Source: Beta vulgaris subsp. vulgaris (taxonomy: Eukaryota; Streptophyta; Magnoliopsida; Caryophyllales; Amaranthaceae). From it: a DNA stretch of 64,000 nt. This document shows positions 45,801-56,600 of this stretch, piece by piece (position 1 is the stretch's first letter; every line of letters begins with the position of its first letter). The stretch is taken from contig NC_079203.1 in NCBI RefSeq assembly GCF_026745355.1, positions 43,868,368 to 43,932,367 on the forward strand, in the 5' to 3' direction. Made by a program: the position numbers and the translations under genes. The notes under the pieces are model-generated. The model searched no databases and was not told where the DNA came from. It saw only the letters and a program-made list of their open reading frames with translations.

Positions 45801-48800
45801 AGATACTTATTCCAACCAATATTAGATGATGAAGTTAATTGGGTTAATTTGAATATATTGTGTTTTAGTATGAAATTCCTGATTGTTGAAAAAGACAAGA
45901 AACTATAGCGACATGAAAAGTAGGCCTTGCTCAATGTTATTTGCAATTGAAGTAACCATCAATAGGAATAAAATTATTGTTGTATAGGAGAGTTGAAAAG
46001 GTCTAGGTGCATATAAATTAACGGCGATATTACAAATTTTAGTACAAAACTGTAATCAAAGCTGGTTAACTACTGCTACTGTCTAGAGGAGAGTTGAAAA
46101 AAGTAGACATTTACACCTTTCGTATACTTTTCTAACTAAGCTAGGTACATGGCGCATGAATTTTTTTTGAAAAGGTCACTTTGAGATATGTAAAACTAGT
46201 TTGTGTCCTCGACAATATATCCCGGATTATCTACCAAAGTGTATTTGAAGTCTTCAAAAATAGATATATTATTTTGTTTTAAAATCATTTTTACCCCAAA
46301 AGGACCAACTGAATATTATAGTGCGGTTGGTTAGTGCTTTAGCATATCAAATGAAAGGTCACGAGTTTGAGTCTTGAAACACACATTTTTATTGTACATG
46401 TGGCAACATGGTATTTGTTTGTCTTGGATTTTAGATATATATATATATATATAGATTATATCTTTTCAATTACTTTTGAGCAACTGGAGTGTCTTGAACT
46501 TTAATTAAATAAATTAAAGTCAATACTTTGACCCGAGTCCAACGTCAAGAACAATTGCATGACGATCAAACTTAGTAATGTCTGACATGTTCTAACTTCT
46601 AAAGTGTTGGACTTTATTTGGATTATTTATTTTTACCTATAGTTGTTTTTGCTTTTTGGACTTTTATATACTATAATCGATTTTTTTATTGGGAGAGAAT
46701 AAATCAGTTAAACATGAATATTAGGTCAACCTGAAACATCTTAACGGATGATAAATCAACGCAAGAGAACCAATATGAAAGTTTGGAAGACGAATGGACA
46801 ACCCACCACAATCACCTTTGATTCCTACCTATCTATCTTTGAGTAGTTAATATGTCACTAGAATAACTTAAATTGCTACACTATATTTATACATATGGCT
46901 TTTAGTTAAGTTACATTGTGTATTTGTTGTAATTTTGGAAGCATTTCCAATTGCTTCCCATTCCCTACTTTTTTAATTTTGCATTTGTATGTTTCCTTAT
47001 GTCCTTGTCTCTGTCTCCCTTTTCCATTTTCATTTCCGTGCAATCTTTACCAACATATATATCTCAAACAATAGTTCTATTTTCAATTGATGAACTTGAC
47101 AGGAGTAATAAGTTCATTTAATTGATATAAACTCGTATTCTTTTGTACGAGTGCTCAACTTGGAACTTTGTTTGATTAACATATGCTAGGATTAAGTTTC
47201 TGCTATAGTTCTGCTTGAAAATAAACAACCTTTAATAAAGAAGTAAATCTTGTCCTTCTATGATTGTTCTCTTTTAAACCACCTTATATTTTGGTGAGCT
47301 CTATGACATGAATCTTGGCAATCAGCATAATGATCTTCATTCATATCGCAGGCAGATGTTTGTCATGCTTACCAAGTGCTAAAAAAAGGAGGTCTAAAGG
47401 ATGAAAACATCATCGTATTCATGTATGATGACATTGCTTATGACGAAGAGAATCCAAGACCTGGAGTTCTCATTAATAGTCCTTATGGACATGATGTCTA
47501 TGCAGGAGTACCAAAGGTTTTATATGAACTCAAACTTTTGTTGATTGTTGCGTAAAAAGTGTGCATTTTGTCTCAACTTTATTTTGCATGTTGTGGCAGG
47601 ATTATACAGGGGAAGATGTGACTGTCAAGAACTTTTTCGCAGCTATACTTGGAAACAAAGATGCCATTACTGGTGGCAGCGGGAAGGTGGTGAATAGCGG
47701 ACCTAATGATCACATCTTCATCTTCTACTCAGACCATGGTGGTGCTGGTGTGCTCGGTTAGTATTTTTGAGCTTTATAACGATCTTTCCTGTTTTGCATG
47801 TTTCTCTCATGGACTATCAGTCTATCATAAGTGATAAGTCATAACACTATCTGCCATCGTACTTAGGCCTGGTTATGGATAGATAGGCATAATTGCAGCA
47901 TCAAGTTAAAAGATTTTTCATTGCATAGGATCAATGCGAGGCAATAATGCTAGGTGAAAGATATTGTAAGAGAGTAAAGATACAGTACTGTGGCATGACC
48001 TAGTCGTTAGATATTTCGTTGGAGATCGATATGTTTTGGACATTAAGCAATTACTCAGTTTAACCTGTCATGTAAGGGGGATGGACTACAGATTTCCAAT
48101 TTCTTGGGTTTTTATTGGACAGGGCCTTAAATGACACTCGTTTATTCATCCTTTAATCAGGTATGCCTACCTATCCATACCTTTACGCTGATGAGCTCAT
48201 TGAAACTTTGAAGGAAAAACATGCGTCTGGAACCTATAAAAGCCTGGTAAGCACTAAGAATATCTCGCCAACACCCTTCATATATTACAGCAAAAGTTTG
48301 TCATTGTTGTATAATGTATAGTTTTACTGAATTTGAACCTCTGACATCATCAGGTAGTCTATATTGAAGCCTGTGAATCTGGGAGCATCTTTGAGGGTAT
48401 TCTTCCTGAAGGACTTAATATATATGCTACCACTGCTTCAAATGCTGTAGAGAGTAGTTGGGGAACCTATTGTCCTGGACAGGATCCTAATGTTCCTCCA
48501 GAGTATGATACCTGTTTGGGTGATTTGTACAGCGTGTCTTGGATCGAAGATAGGTATAAAAGAATCGTGCTCTCTTCGTTCACTAAAGAAATATATATTG
48601 AGTTATTGGAAGAGGATTAATGAGAGTAAATAAGTACCGGAAACAAAAAAGGATTGTTTGCGTGTTCGTTCTCTAGGTGGTAGCTGAATCTTCAGGCACC
48701 CAAAACGAACAGAGCAATTCACTTTACAAGTATTTTGTGCAACTTTTTTCAAAAATTTTAAGGTTCTTTTCAACTTTTTCATAGACCAACTTGTAGTCCT

Positions 48801-49979
48801 TTTTGTAAATTGTTTTTGTTTTAAATATACATAGTCTGACCGTCAAACCCTCTAATACAAGAATTTGCATCGTAGGTCGTAGTTATATATTAGGGTAACT
48901 TCTTCTTGTTCATGCCTTCTATCCTTCTCTAACTGATCGTAAATCAAGATTTCTAATGTTTGATATTTTGGACAGTGAGAGGCACAACTTGCACACGGAA
49001 TCTTTGAAGCAGCAATACGAAGTGGTAAGAATTTATGAATATCAGTTCTCACTGTTCTCAGTAATGCTACAAGTGAATTAGTGGTTTTTTTTTCCATTAC
49101 AAAGAATTAGGAGAGTTTCTCACATAGAAATTTGAAAAAGTGATGGATTGTTGTGGTCTTGTGGATATTGGCTATTGCAGGTTAAGACGAAGACAGCAGA
49201 AAAGCCTTTCTACGGCTCACATGTCATGCAGTATGGTGATAAAGAGCTTACGCAGGACATGCTTTACTTGTACATGGGTACAAATCCTAATAATGAAAAT
49301 TACACATATGTGGATGATAATTCGTTGCATCCTACATCTTCTAATGCTGTTAATCAACGAGATGCCGATCTTATCCATTTCTGGAACAAGGTCCCTTTTC
49401 CTTGATCACTCTCAAAATACCATTAGCTTTAGTAATATACATCATTCTTATTACATTATGAACAAATCTTAAGACTTTCGATCTTCTTCAGTTTCGCAAG
49501 GCTTCTGAAGGATCTCAAAGAAAGATAAATGCCCAGAAGCAGTTTATGGAGGTGATGTCACACAGAGTGCACTTGGATGACAGCATCAAACTCATTGGAA
49601 AGCTTCTATTTGGAATCGAGAAGGGCTTAGGTGTGCTACAAACTGTCCGACCTACAGGACAACCCCTCGTCGATGACTGGAACTGCCTGAAAACATTGGT
49701 AACATGATCATATATGATAATTTTACAGTTAGACTATGTTTGAAGTTGAAGAAAATTCAATTCAAATCCTAAACACACAACTTAATTTCTATGCAGGTAA
49801 GGACATTTGAAAAGCATTGTGGATCTCTATCTCAATACGGAATGAAGCACATGCGTTCGATTGCAAACATATGCAATGCCGGGATCACAACTAATCAAAT
49901 GGCAGAGGCTTCAGCACAAGCTTGCCCGAGCTTTCCTTCTGGCCCTTGGAGCTCTCTGCATAGGGGATTTAGCGCCTGA
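42840..49979 (+). CDS. VPE: Vacuolar processing enzyme (legumain, C13), copy 1
   Basis: Nine exons: 42840-43043, 47352-47516, 47600-47756, 48161-48246, 48354-48553, 48976-49024, 49181-49390, 49492-49698, 49797-49979. All borders are GT-AG and phases match, giving 486 residues, as usual for the family. It has a signal peptide (about 1-23), a short pro-region, and the peptidase core from [20 protein letters not shown]. The catalytic histidine is His169 in YSDHGG and the cysteine is Cys211 in EACESGS. The C-terminal prodomain ends [12 protein letters not shown]. Such enzymes cut after Asn (and Asp) in the vacuole, mature seed and vacuolar proteins, and take part in vacuole-triggered cell death; they activate themselves at low pH by trimming both ends. 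Intron 1 is 4.3 kb and holds several repeats. Whether it is of vegetative or seed type would need a tree. Confidence 0.95.
43106..43580 (+). repeat. Dispersed repeat, split by a Stowaway
   Basis: 43106-43224 and 43482-43580 together match the repeat at 25100-25300 (atttgga.tcggcc..cattg, atatgcatttttttcattc, aatatttaaaa, tataataatgtg.a, agttggtta.gaga). The tRNA-like B-box seen in the other copy is not kept here. Confidence 0.5.
43225..43481. mobile_element. Stowaway-type MITE in VPE copy 1 intron 1
   Basis: TA, ctccctccgtctcataatat at the left; reversed right end identical for at least those twenty bases, then TA. The near-perfect ends indicate a young insertion. Confidence 0.93.
45050..45272. 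mobile_element. Degenerate Stowaway-like MITE in VPE copy 1 intron 1
   Basis: Left end TA ctccctccaattctaaatat followed by aaagcatg; right side has gcgtgctttata..a..aatcgaaaggag, an eroded complement. Confidence 0.55.
45362..45568 (-). mobile_element. tRNA-derived SINE in VPE copy 1 intron 1
   Basis: On the minus strand it begins near a tRNA-like A-box (ttggtttagtggtaaag) and B-box (gagggttcaatcccc), followed by a body and an A-rich tail (accaaaaaaaataaaataat). A 9-bp direct repeat, GATCAAATT, stands on both sides at 45353-45361 and 45569-45577. It lies opposite to the host gene's direction. Confidence 0.8.
46315..46400 (+). mobile_element. SINE-like tRNA-related fragment
   Basis: gcggttggttagtgctttagc resembles an A-box region and ggtcacgagtttgagtcttg a B-box region, about 45 bases apart, as in the head of a tRNA-derived SINE. 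No tail or duplication located. It does not fold as a functional tRNA. Confidence 0.4.
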
Positions 49980-50909
49980 TGTGATTGATGCTGATTGCTG
50001 ATCATGCTGTTACATAGACACATAGTACATACATGTTTCTTGTAAAATTGGTCCTTAGTTCTATGATTATGCGTTGTTATGTTTATTAGGTTTTGCAGTT
50101 CTTGTAAATATGGATCCCCTGTAAGTAAAGATGCATACTAAATTCCCATGTAATGGATATTTATGCAAGAGAAGTGGTTAAAGCCTAGGATGCTTCTAAT
50201 ATCTGAAGACTGAAGGATTTGCTTTTCTGTTTTCCTTGTTTCTTTGGGGACTGGGGAGGGCTTCTTCAATCAAACACGAGGGAGATGAGTGCTGCTCAGT
50301 CATGATCTGTCATCAGTACAAAACTGGCCATACATTAAACCATAGTGTTAATAATCTTTCTTAGTTCCTCTATATCCTCTTCATGAGGAATGAGAGTGGT
50401 AATGGATGACATGGGAATTTCCTTACAAATTTATATTACAATATATGACTAATAACCAAACGAGCCGTTAAGGTAGAAAAGTTAATTTTAATAACTTGGT
50501 TTAGGTTGTACGTTGTGTAAGTTTATCTGTTTGATTGGACATTCTTTGTATTTCATCTGTTTCTTTTTACTCGCTATTCTTTTACTTTCACGTTTGTTGA
50601 TGCACTACTTTGACTATTAATATTTTTAATTATGCATGTATTAGAGTAAAGTATAAAAATTTGATTTTATGAAAATACAAAAGTGGGACAAATCCAATAA
50701 TATATTATATTATAACATTTGATTTTATCTAATAGTAAATAATGCACGGTCAAATTTCATAAATGAATAATAAAATCTTCAAAGTGTCGGTCATTTGAAA
50801 CGGAGGAAAAATATTTTAAGCTATGGTGTTTTGGCCCCTGAAAAAAGGCTTGGGCTTTGGCTCTTGACTTGTGGAATGCTATTGTAAGATGGTTGAAAGA
50901 AGCCTTATA
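49980..50909. other. VPE copy 1 3' region and spacer
   Basis: The 3' untranslated region of copy 1 probably covers the first 200-250 bases (ttgtaaatatgg, taatggata). A worn Stowaway-like sequence lies at about 50557-50815 (catctgtttctttttactcg at the left, cgagtaaa-like complement lost, gaaacggaggaaaaa at the right). No gene otherwise. Confidence 0.5.
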
Positions 50910-50999
50910 CTTCCTCCGTTCCATAATAAGTGAAACACTTCTCTCTTTTATGTGAGAGCTTTTTAGAGAAGTGTTTCACTTATTATGGAACGGAGGAAG
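50910..50999. mobile_element. 90-bp palindromic Stowaway-type MITE
   Basis: The element is almost only inverted repeat: a 35-base arm starting CTTCCTCCGTTCCATAATAA is exactly complemented at the right, with a loop of about 20 bases. TA flanks both sides (50908-50909 and 51000-51001). Its transcript would fold into a near-perfect hairpin. Confidence 0.93.
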
Positions 51000-51363
51000 T
51001 ATATAGTATCTGTGATGGTGTTGATGGTCTGATGGATAGTGTAATGTTATAAAGTTTGATATAAATATCTTAGAGCTGATGGATATGTCATTCCGAAAAA
51101 GTATTTATAATTGTCAAATTACTTTTTTATTTTTTTTTAACTTATGTACTAAATCAAACTCAATATAATAGGGTAAAACTTTTATATCTCCGAAATTAGT
51201 TAAATTTATACTCGTAATTTAAATATTTTTTTTCTATTATGTGCAATATAAATTTCAGTTGGTTTGGTAAGAGACTGTATACTCTTAATTTAAAATTAGG
51301 CGCGGCCAAAACCCAATATAAAGGAGAGAACAAACCATCTTTCTTAATATATAGTAACTACAT

Positions 51364-51465
51364 TTTAATTTATTTAGTGACCATTTTAATCTGTTTAGTG
51401 ACCAGTTTATTAATTCATTTAGTGACTAATTTAATCCATTTAGTGACTAGTTTAATCAATTTCGT
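51364..51465. repeat. Short degenerate tandem repeat
   Basis: About five copies of tttagtgac.a.tttaat, spaced 21-27 bases. Confidence 0.75.
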
Positions 51466-51608
51466 AAAACTGTCAGACTATTTTTAGAAATTGTTTGTTG
51501 TGAGAATGGGCGATTAGGATGGTGCAAGATACCTACCAATAGTGTTGGGTTAAAGAGAAATGGAATGAACCAGAGGCGGAGCTAGCTGGGGGGACATGGG
51601 GACAGATG

Positions 51609-52124
51609 TAGAGATGGCAATATCCAGTGGATCACCCGACCACCCGCTCCACCCGGTTTATTAAGTGGGTGAAAAACCCGGTTTAAATGGATGATAGTCG
51701 GGTGATGGATAATCGGGTGATGGATGCGGGTCGGGTTCGGGTGATATTTTTTCATCCATCACCCGATCCATCATCCGTTTACCACCCGACCCGTCACCCG
51801 TTTAAAGTAAAAAGTATATGATTTTTTTAATTTTTGGCTTTTAAAAATATTTTATGTTAATAATGTGGATTAGAGTTAATTTGGAGACGATTTTACATAG
51901 TAAGTAGAATTATATAAATGGATTAGTGGTTCTTGTTAGTAATTTTTCTTTCTTCTCCTAATATTTGATTTCACCCGTTAATCACCCGATCCATCCGTTA
52001 ACCCAGTTACAAATGGATGGATGGATTCGGGTGGAGATGGATGCGGGTGATGGATGGATCGGGTGAAGTGGGTGGATGCGGGTGACGCTCCACCCGCCCC
52101 GAACCCGATCCATTTACATCTCTA
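51609..52124. mobile_element. hAT-like MITE nested in another hAT
   Basis: Ends TAGAGATGGCAAT and, reversed, TAGAGATGTAAAT, flanked by the 8-bp duplication GACAGATG at 51601-51608 and 52125-52132. The interior is rich in gggtgatggat/atccatcaccc phrases in both orientations, so the whole can fold back on itself. Confidence 0.9.
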
Positions 52125-52623
52125 GACAGATGTCCCCCCACTTTGAAAAAAATAATTACAGAAAAAAAAGAAAAAAAACCCCACAAAATACAAATATATC
52201 ACAAATTTGAGGTGGGATTCCATAGAGTCATCAATCCACAAGAAATGTAGCTAAATTTAGGTGTGAAATCAATAGAAATGCAAAACCCACAAAATAATCC
52301 CTCTGTTTTTCTCTGGAAAATCATTAAATACAAACAGATTGATTGAAGACATGAATTTGATTGATGAAATCACTCTGTTATTACTCTGAAAAATCAAAAC
52401 TTATACATTTGAGATCAACTTGAGAGACAGAGATGGAGAAGGCAAGGAGGAGAGAGAAAAGAGGAAAAGAAGTTGTGAAGTTGTGAAGTTGTGAAGTTGA
52501 GAAACGGCTAGGTTAGGGACTTAGGGCTTTCCATCATGCACGCTAGGTTCTGCCTTAAAATGTTAGGTAATTAATTAGTCCATTTATAATGTGGAGTTTG
52601 GTAAATGCCATAATTCGATATTA

Positions 52624-52880
52624 CTCTCTCCATTTCAAAATATAGTTCTCATTTCTATTTTAGAAGTCAAATTTTTAAAACTTTGACCAAATACTTTTAC
52701 TAATGCATACAAAAAAACATATTCGTGAGGGTTCTTGTTAGATTCGTCTCAATGTGTAAATTCGTAATATCAACTTTTTATATTTTTTTACTAATAAGAA
52801 ATAGAAGATATCGTACGTCAAAGGTACGTCTTGGAGACTGTGCAAAATGAAACGGGAACTATATTTTGGGACGAAGGGAG
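52624..52880. mobile_element. Stowaway-type MITE inside the outer hAT
   Basis: TA, ctctctccatttcaaaatat at the left; reversed right end ctcccttcgtcccaaaatat, then TA. Confidence 0.88.
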
Positions 52881-53160
52881 TATTATTTACTCATGTGTTA
52901 CTTTTAGCTCTCGCATATAAGCGTATAATTTCAATTGTGCGGCTTCTTAATAAAAGATAGTGCGTTTACAAAATGTATCACCTAATCTTATGTCTGAGAC
53001 GCGTCTTGAAAATATACTTGACCCATTTTAAACATTTTTATGTAAACAAGTTTATCTATGTGTTGTAGTGCTTTTTTTTTCTGAACTTTTAATTCGAATA
53101 TCCGATGTTCATAATTTGTCCCCCCACTTTGAGAATCCTGGCTCCGCCACTGGAATGAAC

Positions 53161-53606
53161 TTATTAGGAAAATATAGGTTTTATCATACTGTTTATTATA
53201 ATAATTTGTCTTTAAATTTGTACTTCATATTGTATTGTCTTTATTATCATAAATAGGAAAATCTTTTAACAGAAATCTTACTAAAAAAAATCTAAAACAG
53301 GACCCCAAACAAAATCACCCATCAACATTCAACAACAGTAGCCGAGTAGCTTAGCCTTTACAAAAAAAAAAAAGTGGACCCAACAACCATCTCAACTTCA
53401 AGTCTTCAACAACTGCAAACTCATCATAACCGTAAATTTATCATCATCACCTCCATCAACGACCCTTAATTTTCCACGTATTAAAGCAAGAAATATATCC
53501 TTCATATATCAATCTTGCAAATTCCCACTATTTCACATCAGAATCTCTCTCAAAAACTATCTCCCCTTGTTTTTCCAATTATATTCTGCCATTTGTCACC
53601 GGAGAA
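53161..53606 (+). promoter_or_regulatory. Upstream region of second VPE gene
   Basis: Ends in a CT-rich leader (cccttgtttttccaattata) before the ATG. It shares short phrases with the copy 1 upstream region. The outer hAT ends about 450 bases before the start codon, so it marks the far edge of the proximal promoter. Confidence 0.4.
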
Positions 53607-56600
53607 ATGATCCGCTATATCGCCGGCGTACCATTAATTCTGTTCTTACTCTTAAGTTCACTCGTTGAGAGCCGTCAGATCTTCGACGACTTCCTTCGAT
53701 TACCGTCTGATCATGATTTTCCACGCAGCAACGACGTTGATGATGATCAAATCGGTACTAGATGGGCGGTTTTGATTGCTGGCTCAAATGGGTACTGGAA
53801 TTACAGACATCAGGTTATTGATTCATCTTAAATGCGATTATATTTTTTTTTTATGGACTTGAGTGAAATTTTTGACTTTTTTTTATATTGTCATTTTGCG
53901 TTGGAAATTTCGTTAGAATTTAAGGAGTGGGGGTACTTGTGAAACAAAAGGGGTTATTATTATTATTATGGGTTAGGGTATATGCATCCTTGAGGAATGA
54001 TAAACCTCTTTTTGCTAGCAGATAAAGAGGAATAAAACACTATTTATATTTCATGAACACTATTTGTTAATTGCATGAAGCCATGAACATTATTTTTAGT
54101 TACACGAACACTAGTTTTAGTGGCATGAATATTATTTTTTAGCATCGGAATTTTCGCGACTACTTTTTGGTTTGACTGACACTCTGCAATTTTCGAGATA
54201 ACTTTTTGGTGATATGGGTCCCATGAAATAGAAGATGAATAAAACACTATTTTATATTTCATGAATACTATTTGTTAGTTACATGAACACTATTTTTAGT
54301 TACACAAACACTAGTTTTAGTAGCATGAACACTATTTTTTAGCATCGGAATCTTCGCGACTACTTTTTGGTTACTTTGCAATTTTCGAGATAACTTTTTT
54401 GTTTGACTGACAACTATTTCCTATATATATTGACAATTTTACCCTTGCTAGATGTTTGCAAACATCTAGCAAAAAGAGGTTTATCATTCCTCTGCATCCT
54501 TAAGTGCTGCATATAAGACATAAATACATTGCTTAAAATAGAATTTAGTTGTAAATTTATGACAAAAGTTTGCATTAATTTATGTAATAAATGATCAGTT
54601 AATGCTTTTTTTTTTTCCATTTTTAGCTTCTTATAGGGCCGCATTTAGCTTTTTCCTGTTATTATTACTGTCTTATTTTGTAGTTTCTGTTTCACTTTAG
54701 GCACGAAAATTAAAGAAACCTGTTACTCCCTCTGCTTTTATTTATTTGCTATATTTTTAAAAAAAGGTTGCCTTTTTTTTATTTGCTACATTGTTTCAAC
54801 TTTTCTTATTAGAGCATACACAATGATTGATCCAAAAAATTAGATCATCAATTATTTTAATATTTCCTCTCTCTTTCACCTCACTTATGATCTATCATTA
54901 GTTTTTATCACCCACAATGGATGATCTACAATTTAGGCTTTTTAACCATTGGATTGCTTTTCTTAATGCCATTAGATTGTTGTCAACTCATCATACATGG
55001 GGCCTACCAATTATTCTCTTTCATGAGCTTCAACTATGATCCAACAATGATCAGATCATTGTAATGATCTGATCATCCTTCTCTCTCTCCTCTTTTTTTC
55101 TCTCTCCTAATTCTTTATACTCTCTCCGTTTTTTTAGATGTAATATATTGACTTTGGGCACTATTCATCCAATACACTTTGACCACTAATTGTTATTTAT
55201 ACATATGAAAAAATATAGTCATGTGGGATCTTGTTTGATTCGTCACGGTATACACTTTCCAAATATATATTTTTTATAATTTTTACTTTTATACAATTGG
55301 AGATATTATCGGTCAAAGTTGTGTCTCGGCAAATGTGAAAAGTCCAATGTTACATCTAAAAAAAACGGAGGGAGTAATATTTTTCTCCCTCTCTCCTCGT
55401 GATCTAGCTTTAGATCATTTAATGGGCTCACTCTTAGGAGACTTGGCCCACCAAAAACTAATAGTATTATATTTGTTTCCCCTCTTTTTCCACCAAAAAG
55501 TACTACTTTTATCTCCTAAATTCTTGTGTAAACAAGAATGTAGCAAATAAGTAAAAGCGGAGAAGTATGTACTTACATCGTTGTGTTTTTTGGAATGATT
55601 GTCATAAAAAATGATAAAGAATTAGAACATTAGATGGGTGAGCATGTGAAAAGAGGATAGAGAAAGTAAAAAATATTTTTTTCTCTTATACCCAATGAAT
55701 GACCCATGTGAAAAGGGAAAGAAAGTAAGAAGTGTTGTTAAAAATAGAAATGAGGGAAATGAGAACAACAGTTTGGAACACTCAAAATAGGATGGAGGGA
55801 GTAGTATTATTTTAGTTTTTAAAGACATGATCTTTTATTGCTATGAAATCAGAGATTAATTTTTGTTAGTTCAAATTTATGAAGTTGGCTGAAATATTAT
55901 TATTGACAAATTACATGTTATTGAAGATTACATGGTTAGGAAGAAAGATTAATGGAGTGGAGTAGCAAATTTGGTTTATGTTAGGTAGGGTTGTTTGATA
56001 TTCTAATGTACTTCCGTTACATGTAACAATTGCAGCATGTAGAGTTTTACGACTCCTAACATACAACTTTGACGGTTAATATCTGTAATTACCTATGAGT
56101 AAAAAAGCGTAGGAAGTTGATATTTTGAAAGTATCTATTATTGCGTAAAGCGAAATGAATTGATAGTGTTGTAATAAGGAAATAGCAAAGGGTCATTGGA
56201 GACTTGAAAATATTTGAAGGATTTAGTTATGGGGTTTTGTATCATGAGAGATTTTATTAGAGTCTTGCTAAATGGAGGATTAATACAGATTATGACTTAG
56301 GCTTGGGGAAGGTTGATGTATTTGAACGGCTAACCACTACCTTCCTAAGTCTATAAAAGCCCTTACTTAGATACTTAAGTATATGCTGAACTCCAATTCA
56401 TGTATTGATATTGCAGACGATTACTATAAATGTGTACATAAATGTATCTCCGATGTTATTTTCTTTCGGCGCGTTTTGCGGTCATGCATTCTACGCAGAA
56501 AAAACTTTGTCTACCCAGTGGGTAATCATACTAGAGGTAGACATTAATAATTAGTGGAGTACAACTCAGCAAAGTTAGTTATGTTTTAATTGTCTATTTA

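Larger units (their letters stand above)
51571..53152. mobile_element. hAT-like non-autonomous element with nested insertions
   Basis: Ends CAGAGGCGGAGCTAG and, reversed, CAGTGGCGGAGCCAG, flanked by the 8-bp duplication GAATGAAC at 51563-51570 and 53153-53160. Both ends continue with a g-run (ggggggac, and its complement gtccccccac). It contains a second hAT-like element and a Stowaway. No transposase is recognisable. A ttgtgaag triplet repeat stands near 52470-52500. Confidence 0.88.
54726..55565. mobile_element. Stowaway-type MITE with nested insertions
   Basis: TA, ctccctctgcttttatttat at the left; reversed right end cttctccgcttttacttatt followed by tgctacatt, then TA. Same family as 24403-24687 (both carry tatttgctacatt next to the ends). 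Its middle is occupied by the element at 54812-55433. Confidence 0.75.
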
